Positions 8,939-18,106 of a stretch of DNA of 64,000 bases are shown here, piece after piece (within the stretch, counting starts at the first letter, position 1; each line of letters opens with the position of its first letter). The DNA is taken from assembly GCA_023396255.1 (NCBI GenBank), contig JAEWWU010000015.1, positions 1 to 64,000 on the forward strand, read 5' to 3'. This stretch comes from Bacteroidota bacterium. GTDB lineage: Bacteria > Bacteroidota > Bacteroidia > Bacteroidales > Porphyromonadaceae. The notes beneath the pieces are model-generated. The model was given only the letters and a program-made list of their open reading frames with translations. It did not search any database and had not been told where the DNA came from. A program made the position numbers and the translations under genes.

Positions 8939-10441
8939 TTACCAAGAGACACTTTTACGAGTTGCTCGCCCTCCTGATTCAAAGGTGACAAAGAAGAGAC
9001 TAACGTTGCTACGACTTTTATTTTTGCCCATATTCTTAAAGATGAAATTACTTTGCAGACCATCTGTCGGAATCAGATAAAGGGATCTGGTCAAATCTTT
9101 GCCATAAAGAGCAACTGATTTGAGAAAGAATTGAGCAACATCATATCCTAAAACGCTATACTTCGGGTAAGTGTCCGATATAGAATGCCCATACCACAAG
9201 CGATAATTCTTGTCGAATCGTTTGTTTTCCGGAGCATCATTGTCAAAGAAAAAGGTTGTGTAAATAGTGGTTTTATATGCTTCAAGTTGGCGAGTGAATT
9301 CATCGGAAACAGACTGCCACTCAGGAAAACCAAACAATCGAACTCCCGAGGAAAGATTTCCACCTCTTTGCTCCAAATATTCACAAAGCTTTTTCAATTC
9401 ATTTGTATTGCTGCTATTGGGAACTAAGATAAAGGGGCGTGTTCCGCTCTTGGGCCAATTTTGCACCGACAGGTCACTCATAGAACGATGGTGGATTACA
9501 ATTCCTTGTTCTTTGCATTTGTCTTCGATGGCAGCCTGTATGGCCTTGTGATTGGGAGAGGGCATATCTACAAAGAGAACCTCATAACGTTCGTATTCTC
9601 GACAAAAGGCATCTGCCACAAAATCCACCAAAATTTGTTTTGGGGGATTTATCTGATAGAAGTTCTCGTATTCATAAGCTTTTCCTGCTTGCCAAATAAA
9701 TGGAGACACATATACTTGTCCGCTCAAGGCTGCATATGAGGCCAATGCATCTACAGACTCTTCTGTTTCTCCTCCAATGACAATTTGTTTGTTTTTGAGT
9801 TTACTAGAATGTATCAGTTCTTTTACCTCCGCTGATGTTGTTGCTGCGAGAACATCTAAATTGACAGAGATTCCCTCTTTTTTAAGATCTAAAATGGAGA
9901 GTAAAAGACCCTCGTAAAACTCTACATAGCGGGCGGGTCCATTATTCCCTACTGGCAGAATAAGAGCTACCTGTATACCTTCTTCTTTTCTTGCCTTTTT
10001 CTGTGTATTGGAGGGTACAGATTGGGAAGATGGGATTACAATAGTTTTCCCTACGGAAAATGTTTCTGCAGATAGTCCGGGATTGCTCTTTTGCAAGTCT
10101 TGTTCTTGAACCTTGTATTTGTGAGCAACTCCATAGAGGGTTTCTCCCTTTTGTATCGTATGTGTCTGGGGCGTTACTTTAGAGCTTTCTTTTTTGGGGG
10201 TATGGAGGATTATTAGAATTTGTCCTGCCTTGATGGTTTGCTGGCTACCCGGATTTAGTTTGTATATATCGGAAGTTGTAACTCCATATTTTCGAGCTAT
10301 ACTGTAGACTGTTTCGCCTTGTTCCACTTTGTGTTCAAATCGGGTGCTTTTTTGAGCAAATGCACTCCAAGAAGATTCTCTTACTCCACATTCGGCAATG
10401 AACAGGAGGAGCATAATACAGCAAAATTTCTTTTTCAGCAT
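8939..10441 (-). CDS. LysM-domain protein with a periplasmic-binding-protein-like domain
   Basis: This is an exported 500-residue protein. A hydrophobic signal region (about residues 5-30) is followed by two LysM peptidoglycan-binding repeats: HKVEQGETVYSIARKYGV near residues 37-80 and HTIQKGETLYGVAHKYKV near 94-137. A Ser/Lys-rich linker leads to a long domain starting VALILPVGNNGPARYVEFYEG that resembles type I periplasmic binding proteins (amino-acid transporter/LivJ fold). Such fusions are common in Bacteroidota. They probably sit on the cell wall, but the ligand and partner are unknown. It is divergent from the CHU_C gene, sharing a 134-base control region. Confidence 0.8.
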   Translation of the reverse strand: MLKKKFCCIMLLLFIAECGVRESSWSAFAQKSTRFEHKVEQGETVYSIARKYGVTTSDIYKLNPGSQQTIKAGQILIILHTPKKESSKVTPQTHTIQKGETLYGVAHKYKVQEQDLQKSNPGLSAETFSVGKTIVIPSSQSVPSNTQKKARKEEGIQVALILPVGNNGPARYVEFYEGLLLSILDLKKEGISVNLDVLAATTSAEVKELIHSSKLKNKQIVIGGETEESVDALASYAALSGQVYVSPFIWQAGKAYEYENFYQINPPKQILVDFVADAFCREYERYEVLFVDMPSPNHKAIQAAIEDKCKEQGIVIHHRSMSDLSVQNWPKSGTRPFILVPNSSNTNELKKLCEYLEQRGGNLSSGVRLFGFPEWQSVSDEFTRQLEAYKTTIYTTFFFDNDAPENKRFDKNYRLWYGHSISDTYPKYSVLGYDVAQFFLKSVALYGKDLTRSLYLIPTDGLQSNFIFKNMGKNKSRSNVSLFFVTFESGGRATRKSVSW

Positions 10442-10488
10442 ATATAATGTAGCTTTTCTCTTGGTTTTTTTGTTAAAGATTTCTTTTT

Positions 10489-10509
10489 GAACAGATTATT
10501 GATCTGTTC
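10489..10509. promoter_or_regulatory. Perfect 8-base dyad between divergent LysM and CHU_C genes
   Basis: GAACAGAT (10489-10496) and ATCTGTTC (10502-10509) are exact inverse complements around a 5-base centre. The dyad directly abuts the -33 TTG of the CHU_C promoter (10510-10512). It also falls at the expected start region of the LysM transcript, five bases past its -7 box (10514-10521). It could be an operator shared by both genes or a 5' hairpin on the LysM mRNA. Confidence 0.45.
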
Positions 10510-10540
10510 TTGGCAAAGATACTAATAAAAGCTATTTTTG
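10510..10540 (+). promoter_or_regulatory. Predicted promoter of the CHU_C gene
   Basis: TTG (10510-10512), 20 bases, then TATTTTTG (10533-10540), which matches the Bacteroidota TTG-N20-TAnnTTTG consensus exactly. The gene starts at 10576. A TATCTTTG box on the other strand (10514-10521) overlaps this promoter and would serve the LysM gene, though no good -33 is seen for it. Confidence 0.55.
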
Positions 10541-10575
10541 GGTCGTAATACGAATTTGTAAGTTTTTTAAGATCT

Positions 10576-11937
10576 ATGCTTCGCAATGTTTTGATGAACA
10601 GAATAAATCTTTTTTTGATTCTTCTCAGTTGTAACTTTTTCGTTGCCGTATCTCAGCTTTCTGTGGTTGGAGGTAAGGCAACTGCACCCATCAAAGCTCC
10701 GGGGCAAAAACTCTACTTATATGTTGTGCAGCCATCTGTTTCTAAGGGAACTATCGGTTTTTCCCTTCCAATAACAGAGCCCTCTCAAAAGCTTTATAGC
10801 TACCAAACAGGGATAGAAGATGCAGCACCGGTTTTAGAGGCAACCTATGATTCTGGTTTGGTGACAGTATCGGAGGCACAGTTCGATAGAGTCTATTTTT
10901 TGAGTCCTGCTCAAGGAACAGCGGAGTATCATCGTTTGTTTTATTATCCGGATTATTCTCTGGATGGCATTTCTGTGCAAGCAGAGATCTCTGTCAAGGA
11001 TGTTTGTCGGTGGTTAGATCTTTCCTTTTCTCCGACAATTAAATCATTTGTATATATAACCCCTCAAGGAAAAGAGGAGCAACTTTCGCGTAAATTGACT
11101 GTAACCTATAAAGACCTCGTCTATAAGGAGGCGGAGGAATTGTTCGAAATAATCGATCGAAACTACACCATAGACGACTTGCAGGAAACAAATACGTTGG
11201 AGGCCTCATTGACTGATACCGATTACAGGGTTTTGGGAGATCGCTTTTCTCAGGAATTGGGGCTTTCTGTAACTTCTGTGCCATCACCTGTTGTACAAAC
11301 TCATCGATTGGAAGCTCATTCCGTATATACAGTGCAATCTTCCGGACAAAAAAAAGATTTGGGAAAAGAGACTTCTCTCTCGGATGAACTGTCGGCACCG
11401 GCATCTGTTAGAATGAGAATTATAGCTAATGTTCCTTCTGCATCTCTGTTTGGTTGGCGGATAGTAAAAGCGGCAACGAATGCTCCCGATGCTCCTCTTG
11501 TTCTGCAATACAATGGAATGGAGACGGAATATACTTTTACGGAAGCGGGGACCTACACGATTGTTCCAACAGTATCTAACCGTCAGGCAACTTGTGCCCA
11601 AGAAGCAGAGAAGCGGAGTTTTTCTATTAGTACTTCACAATTGTTGGTTCCCAATGCATTTAGTCCTTTTGGAAGTCCTGGGGTGAATGATGTTTTTCGG
11701 GTTGTACATCGTTCCATTGTTCGATTTATGGCTTCTGTTTTCGATGAGTGGGGAAACTTGATTTATAGTTGGCAAAATCCAGAAGAGGGTTGGGATGGAC
11801 TCATTAGAGGCAAAAGGGCTAACCCGGGGGTTTATTACTATGTGATCTCTGCTTTCGGTGCCGATGGAAAAGAATATAATTTGAACGGTAGTGTACACCT
11901 GATGCAGGGGGATGCTTCCACAGACCAATTCAACTAA
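10576..11937 (+). CDS. Secreted protein with gliding-motility-associated C-terminal (CHU_C) domain
   Basis: This 453-residue protein starts with a signal peptide (LFLILLSCNFFVAVSQ). A long stretch without a recognised domain follows, then a PKD-like region (TFTEAGTYTIVPTVSN). The C-terminal CHU_C domain reads LVPNAFSPFGSPGVNDVFRV ... FDEWGNLIYSW ... GWDGLIRGKRANPGVYYY. CHU_C domains act as type B sorting signals of type IX secretion, so the protein is probably exported through the machinery to which PorT belongs. ATG 10576 is used; ATG 10594 is a good alternative that would trim six residues. The short gene at 11944 follows after 6 bases. Confidence 0.82.
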   Translation: MLRNVLMNRINLFLILLSCNFFVAVSQLSVVGGKATAPIKAPGQKLYLYVVQPSVSKGTIGFSLPITEPSQKLYSYQTGIEDAAPVLEATYDSGLVTVSEAQFDRVYFLSPAQGTAEYHRLFYYPDYSLDGISVQAEISVKDVCRWLDLSFSPTIKSFVYITPQGKEEQLSRKLTVTYKDLVYKEAEELFEIIDRNYTIDDLQETNTLEASLTDTDYRVLGDRFSQELGLSVTSVPSPVVQTHRLEAHSVYTVQSSGQKKDLGKETSLSDELSAPASVRMRIIANVPSASLFGWRIVKAATNAPDAPLVLQYNGMETEYTFTEAGTYTIVPTVSNRQATCAQEAEKRSFSISTSQLLVPNAFSPFGSPGVNDVFRVVHRSIVRFMASVFDEWGNLIYSWQNPEEGWDGLIRGKRANPGVYYYVISAFGADGKEYNLNGSVHLMQGDASTDQFN

Positions 11938-11943
11938 AATTTT

Positions 11944-12258
11944 ATGTATAAACTGAATGTTTCTCTCTTTATGGAGAGGGGTATGCAAGAGAATGTAACC
12001 AATTATTTACAGACAACCTTTTGTCCAGCATTTGAAAAAAGCCAAATAGTGCACGACAAAGAATTAGCATATGTTTTGCCTTTGGATGCAGGAGAGGGTG
12101 GGCACGAAGTAACTTTGGCTTTGAGTTACAAATATGATAGCTACGAACTATTGATGGGGCATTTGGAGCAGGATGCCGGAGAGGCTTTGCGATCCCTTGC
12201 TCTCTACTTTGGGCAAAATGTCCTTACACACATAACTGTGATGCAGTCACTTATTTGA
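11944..12258 (+). CDS. Small DUF4286-like protein
   Basis: This is a 104-residue soluble protein with no signal peptide or membrane segment. The pattern resembles the DUF4286 family common in Bacteroidota: MYKLNVSLF at the N-terminus, an internal LALSYKYDSYELLMGHLEQD, and a C-terminal YFGQNVLTHITVMQSLI. I cannot confirm that assignment without a profile search. It starts 6 bases after the CHU_C stop, so the two are likely co-transcribed and end at the terminator at 12368-12400. Function is unknown. Confidence 0.6.
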   Translation: MYKLNVSLFMERGMQENVTNYLQTTFCPAFEKSQIVHDKELAYVLPLDAGEGGHEVTLALSYKYDSYELLMGHLEQDAGEALRSLALYFGQNVLTHITVMQSLI

Positions 12259-12367
12259 AATAAATAGAGAATAGGTGAGAGGAGAATGTTAATTCTTCCT
12301 CTGTTTTCAGATAAAATCCCTTCAACGAAAGAGAAAAAATGAGACCTCTCTTTCCAAGAACCACAAT

Positions 12368-12400
12368 AAAAAAGCAAGGCATTTAGTGCCTTGCTTTTTT
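12368..12400. terminator. Bidirectional intrinsic terminator
   Basis: GCAAGGCA (12374-12381) and TGCCTTGC (12387-12394) form an 8-base perfect stem with a 5-base loop, flanked by six A on the left and six T on the right. It therefore works on both strands. It ends the CHU_C/DUF4286 transcript from the left and the sulP transcript from the right. Confidence 0.9.
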
Positions 12401-12467
12401 ATTGGCTCCACTCAAAGTCGGCAGAAAAAAGTCTTTCTTTCCTATGTGGAAATAAATTAGGGGGAAG

Positions 12468-14153
12468 TTAATTGATAAGTTCTATAGCACGCTCTACGGC
12501 GATGGCAATATGTTTACAGATATTTTCTTCTCCTATTTTTTGTGCTAATCCTGTCCTTTGCAGAGTATTTCGCACCTGATCGTTTATACCCGATAGTATG
12601 AGTTTGATGCCTGCACGATGGCATTGATCGATCATAATCCGAAGGTTGTGCGCTCCCGTTGCATCTATGAAAGGAACCCGACGCATACGCAATATGCGCA
12701 CTTGTGGTTTTTGAGAGACAAGCTTGGTTACCTCGTCAAAACGATTGGCTATGCCAAAGAAAAATGGACCTTGAATTTCAAATACTTCCACACCGTCAGG
12801 AAGGTGTAACTCATCCTCTGATTGGGGAGTAAAGACCTCGTTATCTACAGATATGGAGCGGTGATCTTGCTGTGTTACTTCGGTGCTCTTATACACTCGT
12901 TGCATAAAAAGCAACAGCGCCACAATCATACCTATGCCTATGGCTATGGTCAAGTCTAATATGACTGTGAGAAAAAAGGTGATGAGAAGGACCAATATGT
13001 CTTCTCGTGGGCCTCTTAGGATTGCTCTGAAAGATTTCCATTCGCTCATATTGTACGAAACCACAACAAGGATACCGGCTAGGCAGGCCATTGGTATGAA
13101 TGCCGTCAGACTACCTAGAAAAAGTAAAATAAGTAGCAAAACAGCGGCGTGCACGATTCCAGCAATGGGAGAGCGACCTCCATTGTTAATGTTGGTCATT
13201 GTCCGGGCGATGGCTCCCGTTACGGGGATTCCTCCAAAGAAAGGAACCACAACATTGGCTACTCCCTGGGCAATCAACTCTGTATTGGAATCGTGTTTGG
13301 TGCCTATTACTCCGTCAGCAACAGATGCCGAGAGGAGAGATTCTATGGCCCCGAGCATCGCTATCGTGAAGGCTGCCGGCATCAGTGATTGAATTTCTTG
13401 CCACGAGATACTAAATAGGGAAGGAGTGGGTAATTGGGGCTTGAATGTATAGTTGTCACCAATGGTGGGGATATCTATGCTTGTATATTTTTGTACAAAG
13501 TAAGCAGCTACGGTCATAAGCACGATGGCAATCATAGAGCCTGGGATCTTTTTGGACATATGAGGGGAAAAAAAAACAATTACAATAGACAAGACACCAA
13601 TGAGAGTAGATGTTATATCAACGGTTCCCAAATGAGAAAAGTAAGTTCCCCATTTCTCGATAAAACTCCCTGGTAACGACTCTATCTGCAACCCCAAAAG
13701 ATCTTTTATTTGGGTAGAAAAAATAGTGACGGCAATCCCAGAGGTAAAACCCACAATAATAGGGTAAGGAATAAAGCGAATAACGGTTCCCAACTTGAGA
13801 AATCCGAGTACAAGAAGAAGACATCCTGCCATAAGGGTGGCGATGGTCAGCCCGGATATGCCGTGCGTTTCTATGATACCGTAAACAATAACGATAAAGG
13901 CTCCGGTGGGTCCCCCTATTTGCACTTTACTCCCTCCTAACAGGGAGACCAAGAAGCCACCTATAATAGCAGTTATCAATCCCTTTTCTGGGCTAACACC
14001 CGAAGCTATACCAAAAGCTATGGCAAGTGGCAGAGCTACGATGCCGACAATAATGCCGGACATAAGGTCTCGTGCCAACATTTCTCGATTATAGCAACGT
14101 ATGCTCTCTATCAGTGCCGGGGCAAATAGTTTTTCTTTGGTCGAAAATCTCAT
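12468..14153 (-). CDS. SulP family inorganic anion transporter
   Basis: This is a SulP/SLC26-type transporter (sulfate, bicarbonate or related anions) of 561 residues. The membrane part (residues about 25-410) starts with the family signature DLMSGIIVGIVALPLAIAFGIASG. It also contains GGSKVQIGGPTGAFIVIVYG and the TELIAQGVANVVVPFFGGIPVTGAIART motif. The C-terminal STAS domain (about 440-555) has VPFIDATGAHNL, which carries the conserved region around the usual regulatory site. The substrate cannot be told from sequence. It is monocistronic, behind a perfect promoter (14197-14228) and ending at the shared terminator. Confidence 0.93.
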   Translation of the reverse strand: MRFSTKEKLFAPALIESIRCYNREMLARDLMSGIIVGIVALPLAIAFGIASGVSPEKGLITAIIGGFLVSLLGGSKVQIGGPTGAFIVIVYGIIETHGISGLTIATLMAGCLLLVLGFLKLGTVIRFIPYPIIVGFTSGIAVTIFSTQIKDLLGLQIESLPGSFIEKWGTYFSHLGTVDITSTLIGVLSIVIVFFSPHMSKKIPGSMIAIVLMTVAAYFVQKYTSIDIPTIGDNYTFKPQLPTPSLFSISWQEIQSLMPAAFTIAMLGAIESLLSASVADGVIGTKHDSNTELIAQGVANVVVPFFGGIPVTGAIARTMTNINNGGRSPIAGIVHAAVLLLILLFLGSLTAFIPMACLAGILVVVSYNMSEWKSFRAILRGPREDILVLLITFFLTVILDLTIAIGIGMIVALLLFMQRVYKSTEVTQQDHRSISVDNEVFTPQSEDELHLPDGVEVFEIQGPFFFGIANRFDEVTKLVSQKPQVRILRMRRVPFIDATGAHNLRIMIDQCHRAGIKLILSGINDQVRNTLQRTGLAQKIGEENICKHIAIAVERAIELIN

Positions 14154-14196
14154 AAGTTTACAAGATTGATTTTGTGAATAGTAAGTTCCGAAAGTG

Positions 14197-14228
14197 CAAA
14201 GTTAATCCTTAATTTATCTATTCTCAAA
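14197..14228 (-). promoter_or_regulatory. Predicted sulP promoter
   Basis: On the minus strand TTTG (14225-14228) is followed after exactly 20 bases by TAACTTTG (14197-14204). This is a full match to the Bacteroidota primary sigma consensus. The sulP start at 14153 lies 43 bases further on. Confidence 0.7.
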
Positions 14229-14445
14229 TTGCAAATAGCCTCTCAAAACAATTTGCACTGTGGGTCCAAGCTATAGAAATGGCAAAAAATGTATCAGGGG
14301 GAGTTTTAATGGGAACAAAAAATGACTTTACCCTCCCGATTGCAATTTTAGAGACTGCAAAGACGAGTGCAGGTGACAACCCTCATACAGTCACTTATTT
14401 TGTGCCATTTGGATAACTTTAGAATTTGCTTGGACAAAAAATATT

Positions 14446-14525
14446 TTTTCTTGGACGGAATAAAAAATAGTAGGGAATTATTACCCAATTAGTTCCCTAA
14501 AAATTGTTGATTATTAGGGAGAAAA
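14446..14525 (+). repeat. Dispersed intergenic repeat, copy A
   Basis: The copy begins TTTTCTTGGACGGAATAAAA and continues with AGTAGGGAATTA, then the inverse half TTAGTTCCCTA. It is the most diverged of three copies, matching the others well in the first half and loosely after the hairpin. A partial duplicate of its head (CTTGGACAAAAAAT) sits just upstream, at 14429-14442. It lies between divergent sulP and fabH. Confidence 0.75.
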
Positions 14526-14854
14526 CTTCAAACACTTTGTTTGGAGACATCAGGGGAAAGAGAAAGTCGATCTGAAAGGAAAGAAAGCGAGAAGACTCTA
14601 TGGCTGATTTTCAACCAGCCATAAAATCTTTTCTGTAGGCAAGCTGCAATACCGTTAATCGGAGATTGGATCTGGAACTATTGATACAAACTATTCTGTT
14701 TTTTTGTTACCTTAGCGGAGCAAACAAAGTGTAGGTTGTACTTCGTGGATGCCATTGGTGGCGTTGAGGTATGGCTTGCGATGGATCGCTTAGTTCCGCC
14801 TGCGATGAAGGAAGTAGGAGAGGGAGAGGAGATAACAAACGTACATAAAATAAT

Positions 14855-15853
14855 ATGACAAACGCAATTATCACGGCCGTTGGGGCTTATCTGCCAGAAG
14901 ACAAGCTCACCAATGCAGACTTGGAAAAAATGGTAGACACGAGTGATGAGTGGATAATGACTCGTGTGGGAATCAAAGAGAGGCGCATTTTACGTAAACC
15001 CGGAGCCGGAGCTTCTTATTTGGCTATACAAGCCGTGCGAGGAATGTTTCAAAAACATAATATAGATCCCCTTAGTGTAGAGGGAGTTATATTGGCTACC
15101 AATACGGCTGACTACCATTTTCCGTCTACTTCTTCCATTGTTGCTACCGAATGTGGTTGCAAGAACGCTTTTACTTTTGATATCAATTCGGCTTGTCCGA
15201 GTTGGATGTATGCTTTGGAAACAGGGGCCAATTATATTCGCTCGGGCAGATATAAACGTTTGGTAGTGGTTGCTACGGAAAAAATGTCGGCAGCCATAGA
15301 CTATACAGACAGGCAAACTTGTCCTCTCTTTGGAGATGGCTCCGGTTGTGTTCTTTTGGAAGCAACAGACGACCCCTATTTAGGAGTTCAGGATGCTATT
15401 TTTAGAACTGATGGAGAGGGCAAGGAGCACCTTATAATGAAATCTGGTGGCTCGGCAAGTCCGGCTACGGCAGAGACCGTGGGGCGCCGTGAGCACTTTG
15501 TTTACCAAGAAGGAATGCACGTGTTTAAGCACGCTGTGTTGGGAATGTCGAGCAGTTGCTCTGAGTTGATGAAACGTAACAATTTAACTCACGACGATAT
15601 TGCTTGGGTAATACCTCATCAGGCCAATAAACGCATTATAGATTCTGTTGCCAAGTATCTTTCCATTCCGATGGAAAAAGTAATGGTAAACATACATCAG
15701 TATGGCAATACCAGTAGTGCCACCATCCCTATTTGTCTTAACCAGTGGGAAAAGGATTTGCATAAAGGGGATAAATTGATATTTACCTCATTTGGAGCTG
15801 GTTATACGTGGGGAGCTATGTATGTAGTGTGGGGGTACGACACAGAGAAATAG
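14855..15853 (+). CDS. fabH: 3-oxoacyl-ACP synthase III
   Basis: FabH starts fatty acid chains by condensing acyl-CoA with malonyl-ACP. The 332 residues carry the Cys-His-Asn triad at C114 (NSACPSWMYA), H255 (PHQANKRI) and N285 (YGNTSSATIP). The opening MTNAIITAVGAYLPE and the DEWI-TRVGIKERR stretch are typical. C114 sits in SACPSW rather than the common NACAGF, a variation seen around this site in other lineages. It heads a plus-strand run fabH-era-der-ispD-recG with gaps of 4-22 bases, so these are probably one operon. Confidence 0.95.
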   Translation: MTNAIITAVGAYLPEDKLTNADLEKMVDTSDEWIMTRVGIKERRILRKPGAGASYLAIQAVRGMFQKHNIDPLSVEGVILATNTADYHFPSTSSIVATECGCKNAFTFDINSACPSWMYALETGANYIRSGRYKRLVVVATEKMSAAIDYTDRQTCPLFGDGSGCVLLEATDDPYLGVQDAIFRTDGEGKEHLIMKSGGSASPATAETVGRREHFVYQEGMHVFKHAVLGMSSSCSELMKRNNLTHDDIAWVIPHQANKRIIDSVAKYLSIPMEKVMVNIHQYGNTSSATIPICLNQWEKDLHKGDKLIFTSFGAGYTWGAMYVVWGYDTEK

Positions 15854-15858
15854 GCAAG

Positions 15859-16770
15859 ATGGAACAAGAGCATTCGACCTCGTTGCCCCCTCACTATAAG
15901 AGTGGTTTTGTCAATATTGTTGGTAATCCCAATGTTGGCAAGAGTACTATTATGAATGCCTTGGTGGGGGAAAAACTTTCTATAATAACCTCCAAGGCGC
16001 AAACAACGCGTCATCGGATTTTGGGAATTGTCAATACACCTGATATGCAGATTGTGTATAGCGATACCCCGGGTGTGTTGCGCCCTAACTACAAATTGCA
16101 AGAACGCATGCGAGCCTTTTCTGATCAGGCTCTTACGGATGCAGATGTGTTGGTGTATGTTACCGATGTTATAGAAAAAGCCGACAAGAACGCAGATTTT
16201 GTGAGTAAGATCGCGAACATAGATTGTCCGGTCTTGGTGGTTATCAACAAAATAGATCTCACACAACAAGATTTGTTGGAGCATCTTGTAGAGGAGTGGC
16301 ATCATCGATTGCCCAAGGCAGAAATCATACCGGCATCGGCTTTGCACGGTTTTAGTATGCAGGCCTTGAAAAAAAGAATAGAAGATTTGATTCCGGAATG
16401 CCATCCTTATTTTGAGCAGGATGCTCTTACGGATAGGCCAGCAAGGTTCTTTGTAACCGAAATTATTCGAGAAAAGATACTTCTGTATTACCAGCAAGAA
16501 ATACCCTATGCTGTGGAAATTCTCGTGGAGGAATTCAAAGAACAAGATGAACGTATAGACATACGTGCTATAGTAATGGTGGAACGAGAAAGCCAAAAAG
16601 GAATTATTATAGGGCACAAAGGAGCAGCCATTAAAAAACTTGGAACAACGGCTCGGAGAGACCTAGAACACTTTTTCGAGAAGCATATCAATTTGGAACT
16701 AATTGTTCGTGTAGACAGGGATTGGAGGCACAATGAAAAGGCATTGGATCGTTTCGGGTATGAGGTGTAA
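15859..16770 (+). CDS. era: GTPase Era
   Basis: Era is a GTPase needed for 30S subunit maturation that binds the 3' end of 16S rRNA. It has 303 residues from the ATG at 15859, five bases after the fabH stop. The same frame is open 17 codons upstream inside fabH, but those residues are not Era-like. Motifs are G1 GNPNVGKST (residues 22-30), G3 DTPGVLRPNYKLQ, G4 NKID, and the C-terminal KH domain with GIIIGHKGAAIKKLG. Second gene of the fabH operon. Confidence 0.96.
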   Translation: MEQEHSTSLPPHYKSGFVNIVGNPNVGKSTIMNALVGEKLSIITSKAQTTRHRILGIVNTPDMQIVYSDTPGVLRPNYKLQERMRAFSDQALTDADVLVYVTDVIEKADKNADFVSKIANIDCPVLVVINKIDLTQQDLLEHLVEEWHHRLPKAEIIPASALHGFSMQALKKRIEDLIPECHPYFEQDALTDRPARFFVTEIIREKILLYYQQEIPYAVEILVEEFKEQDERIDIRAIVMVERESQKGIIIGHKGAAIKKLGTTARRDLEHFFEKHINLELIVRVDRDWRHNEKALDRFGYEV

Positions 16771-16791
16771 GCAAATTAACAGAAAGAGATT

Positions 16792-18102
16792 GTGAGCAAT
16801 TTAATAGCAATAGTGGGTAGACCCAATGTGGGGAAGAGTACCCTTTTTAATCGATTAACCAAAACCCGAAAAGCGATTGTTGCCGAAGAATCCGGAACAA
16901 CGAGAGATCGCCAATACGGTTCCGTCTTGTGGTGTGATAGAGAGTTTTCTATTGTAGACACAGGGGGGTGGGTCGTTAATAGTGAGGACGTATTTGAGGA
17001 AGAAATAAATAAACAAGTGTCCATTGCTATTGAAGAGGCTGATATTATCCTTTTTGTTGTGGATGTAACCAACGATGTTACAGATTTGGATGACGGGGTG
17101 GCTACTTTGTTGCGCCGCTCTCGCAAGCCCGTGATTTTGGTAGCTAACAAGGCTGACAATTTTGATCTTCACTATGGGGCTTCTTCTTTCTATTCTTTGG
17201 GTTTGGGGGATCCTTATCCTGTTTCTGCTATCAATGGTTCTGGAACAGGGGAGCTCTTGGATAAAGTTCTTGAACTGTTGCCCGAAGACAAACCTTTTAC
17301 TCCCGAAAAAGAACTCCCTCGATTTGCTATTGTCGGTAGGCCAAATGCAGGGAAATCATCTTTGTTAAATGCATTTTTCAATGAAGAGCGCAATATCGTT
17401 ACCAATATTGCTGGAACTACACGAGACTCTATTTATGCCGAATACGATAAGTTTGGCTTTAACTTCTATCTTGTAGATACAGCTGGTATCCGAAAAAAAG
17501 GTAAAGTGAACGAGGATTTGGAGTATTACTCCGTAATTCGCGCTATCCGTGCTATAGAGAATGCTGACGTCTGTATTATGATGATCGATGCCACACGTGG
17601 CATAGAGGCACAAGACGTTAATATCTTTTCGATTGTTCAACGGAACAATAAGGGGTTGGTAGTGTGTGTAAACAAGTGGGACCTTGTTCGAGAGAAGAAC
17701 AACGCAGTAATACGTTCTTTTGAAGAAGCCATCCGAGCACGTTTGGCTCCCTTTACGGATTTCCCTATTATTTTTATTTCGGCACTTACCAAACAACGAA
17801 TATTCAAGGTAATAGAAACGGCACACGCAGTGTATAAAAAGAGAGATCGTAGGGTGCCAACGCACGAACTTAATAGTGTGATGCTGCCTATTATAGAAAA
17901 AACTCCCCCTCCCTCTATCAAAGGAAAGTACATTAAGATTAAGTTCGTGCAACAAATCCCGACAATGGTGCCAACGTTCGTTTTCTATGCCAATCTGCCT
18001 CAGTGGGTTCGTGAACCATATAAGCGTTTCTTGGAGAATAAAATAAGAGAGCATTGGGATTTTAGTGGAACCCCCATAAATATATTTATGAGGGAAAAGT
18101 AG
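16792..18102 (+). CDS. der: GTPase Der (EngA), tandem G-domains
   Basis: Der assists 50S subunit assembly. The 436-residue protein has two successive G-domains: GRPNVGKST at residue 9 and GRPNAGKSS at residue 182. A C-terminal KH-like domain ends ... HWDFSGTPINIFMREK, as is typical. The start codon is GTG at 16792, 21 bases after era; it gives the canonical MSNLIAIVGRPNVGKS opening and no better ATG exists. Confidence 0.96.
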   Translation: MSNLIAIVGRPNVGKSTLFNRLTKTRKAIVAEESGTTRDRQYGSVLWCDREFSIVDTGGWVVNSEDVFEEEINKQVSIAIEEADIILFVVDVTNDVTDLDDGVATLLRRSRKPVILVANKADNFDLHYGASSFYSLGLGDPYPVSAINGSGTGELLDKVLELLPEDKPFTPEKELPRFAIVGRPNAGKSSLLNAFFNEERNIVTNIAGTTRDSIYAEYDKFGFNFYLVDTAGIRKKGKVNEDLEYYSVIRAIRAIENADVCIMMIDATRGIEAQDVNIFSIVQRNNKGLVVCVNKWDLVREKNNAVIRSFEEAIRARLAPFTDFPIIFISALTKQRIFKVIETAHAVYKKRDRRVPTHELNSVMLPIIEKTPPPSIKGKYIKIKFVQQIPTMVPTFVFYANLPQWVREPYKRFLENKIREHWDFSGTPINIFMREK

Positions 18103-18106
18103 GGAT

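Larger units (their letters stand above)
14154..14854. other. Long divergent intergenic region (sulP / fabH)
   Basis: About 700 bases hold no gene I can support. The region holds the sulP promoter, one copy of the about 80-base dispersed repeat (14446-14525), and a hairpin with arms TATGGCTG (14599-14606) and CAGCCATA (14616-14623). I looked for rpmF (L32) and yceD/DUF177, which often precede fabH, and did not find them. No convincing plus-strand TTG-N20-TAnnTTTG promoter for fabH was found. Confidence 0.6.

Noticed and set aside
14740..14857. Short open frame just upstream of fabH, ending over its ATG
   Set aside because: About 40 codons, no clear start, composition not protein-like.
15802..16617. 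271-residue open frame opposite era
   Set aside because: It is antisense to a clear era gene and has no recognisable motif; Era's G motifs prove the plus strand.
17365..18054. 229-residue open frame opposite der
   Set aside because: It is a shadow of the Der coding strand with no motif.
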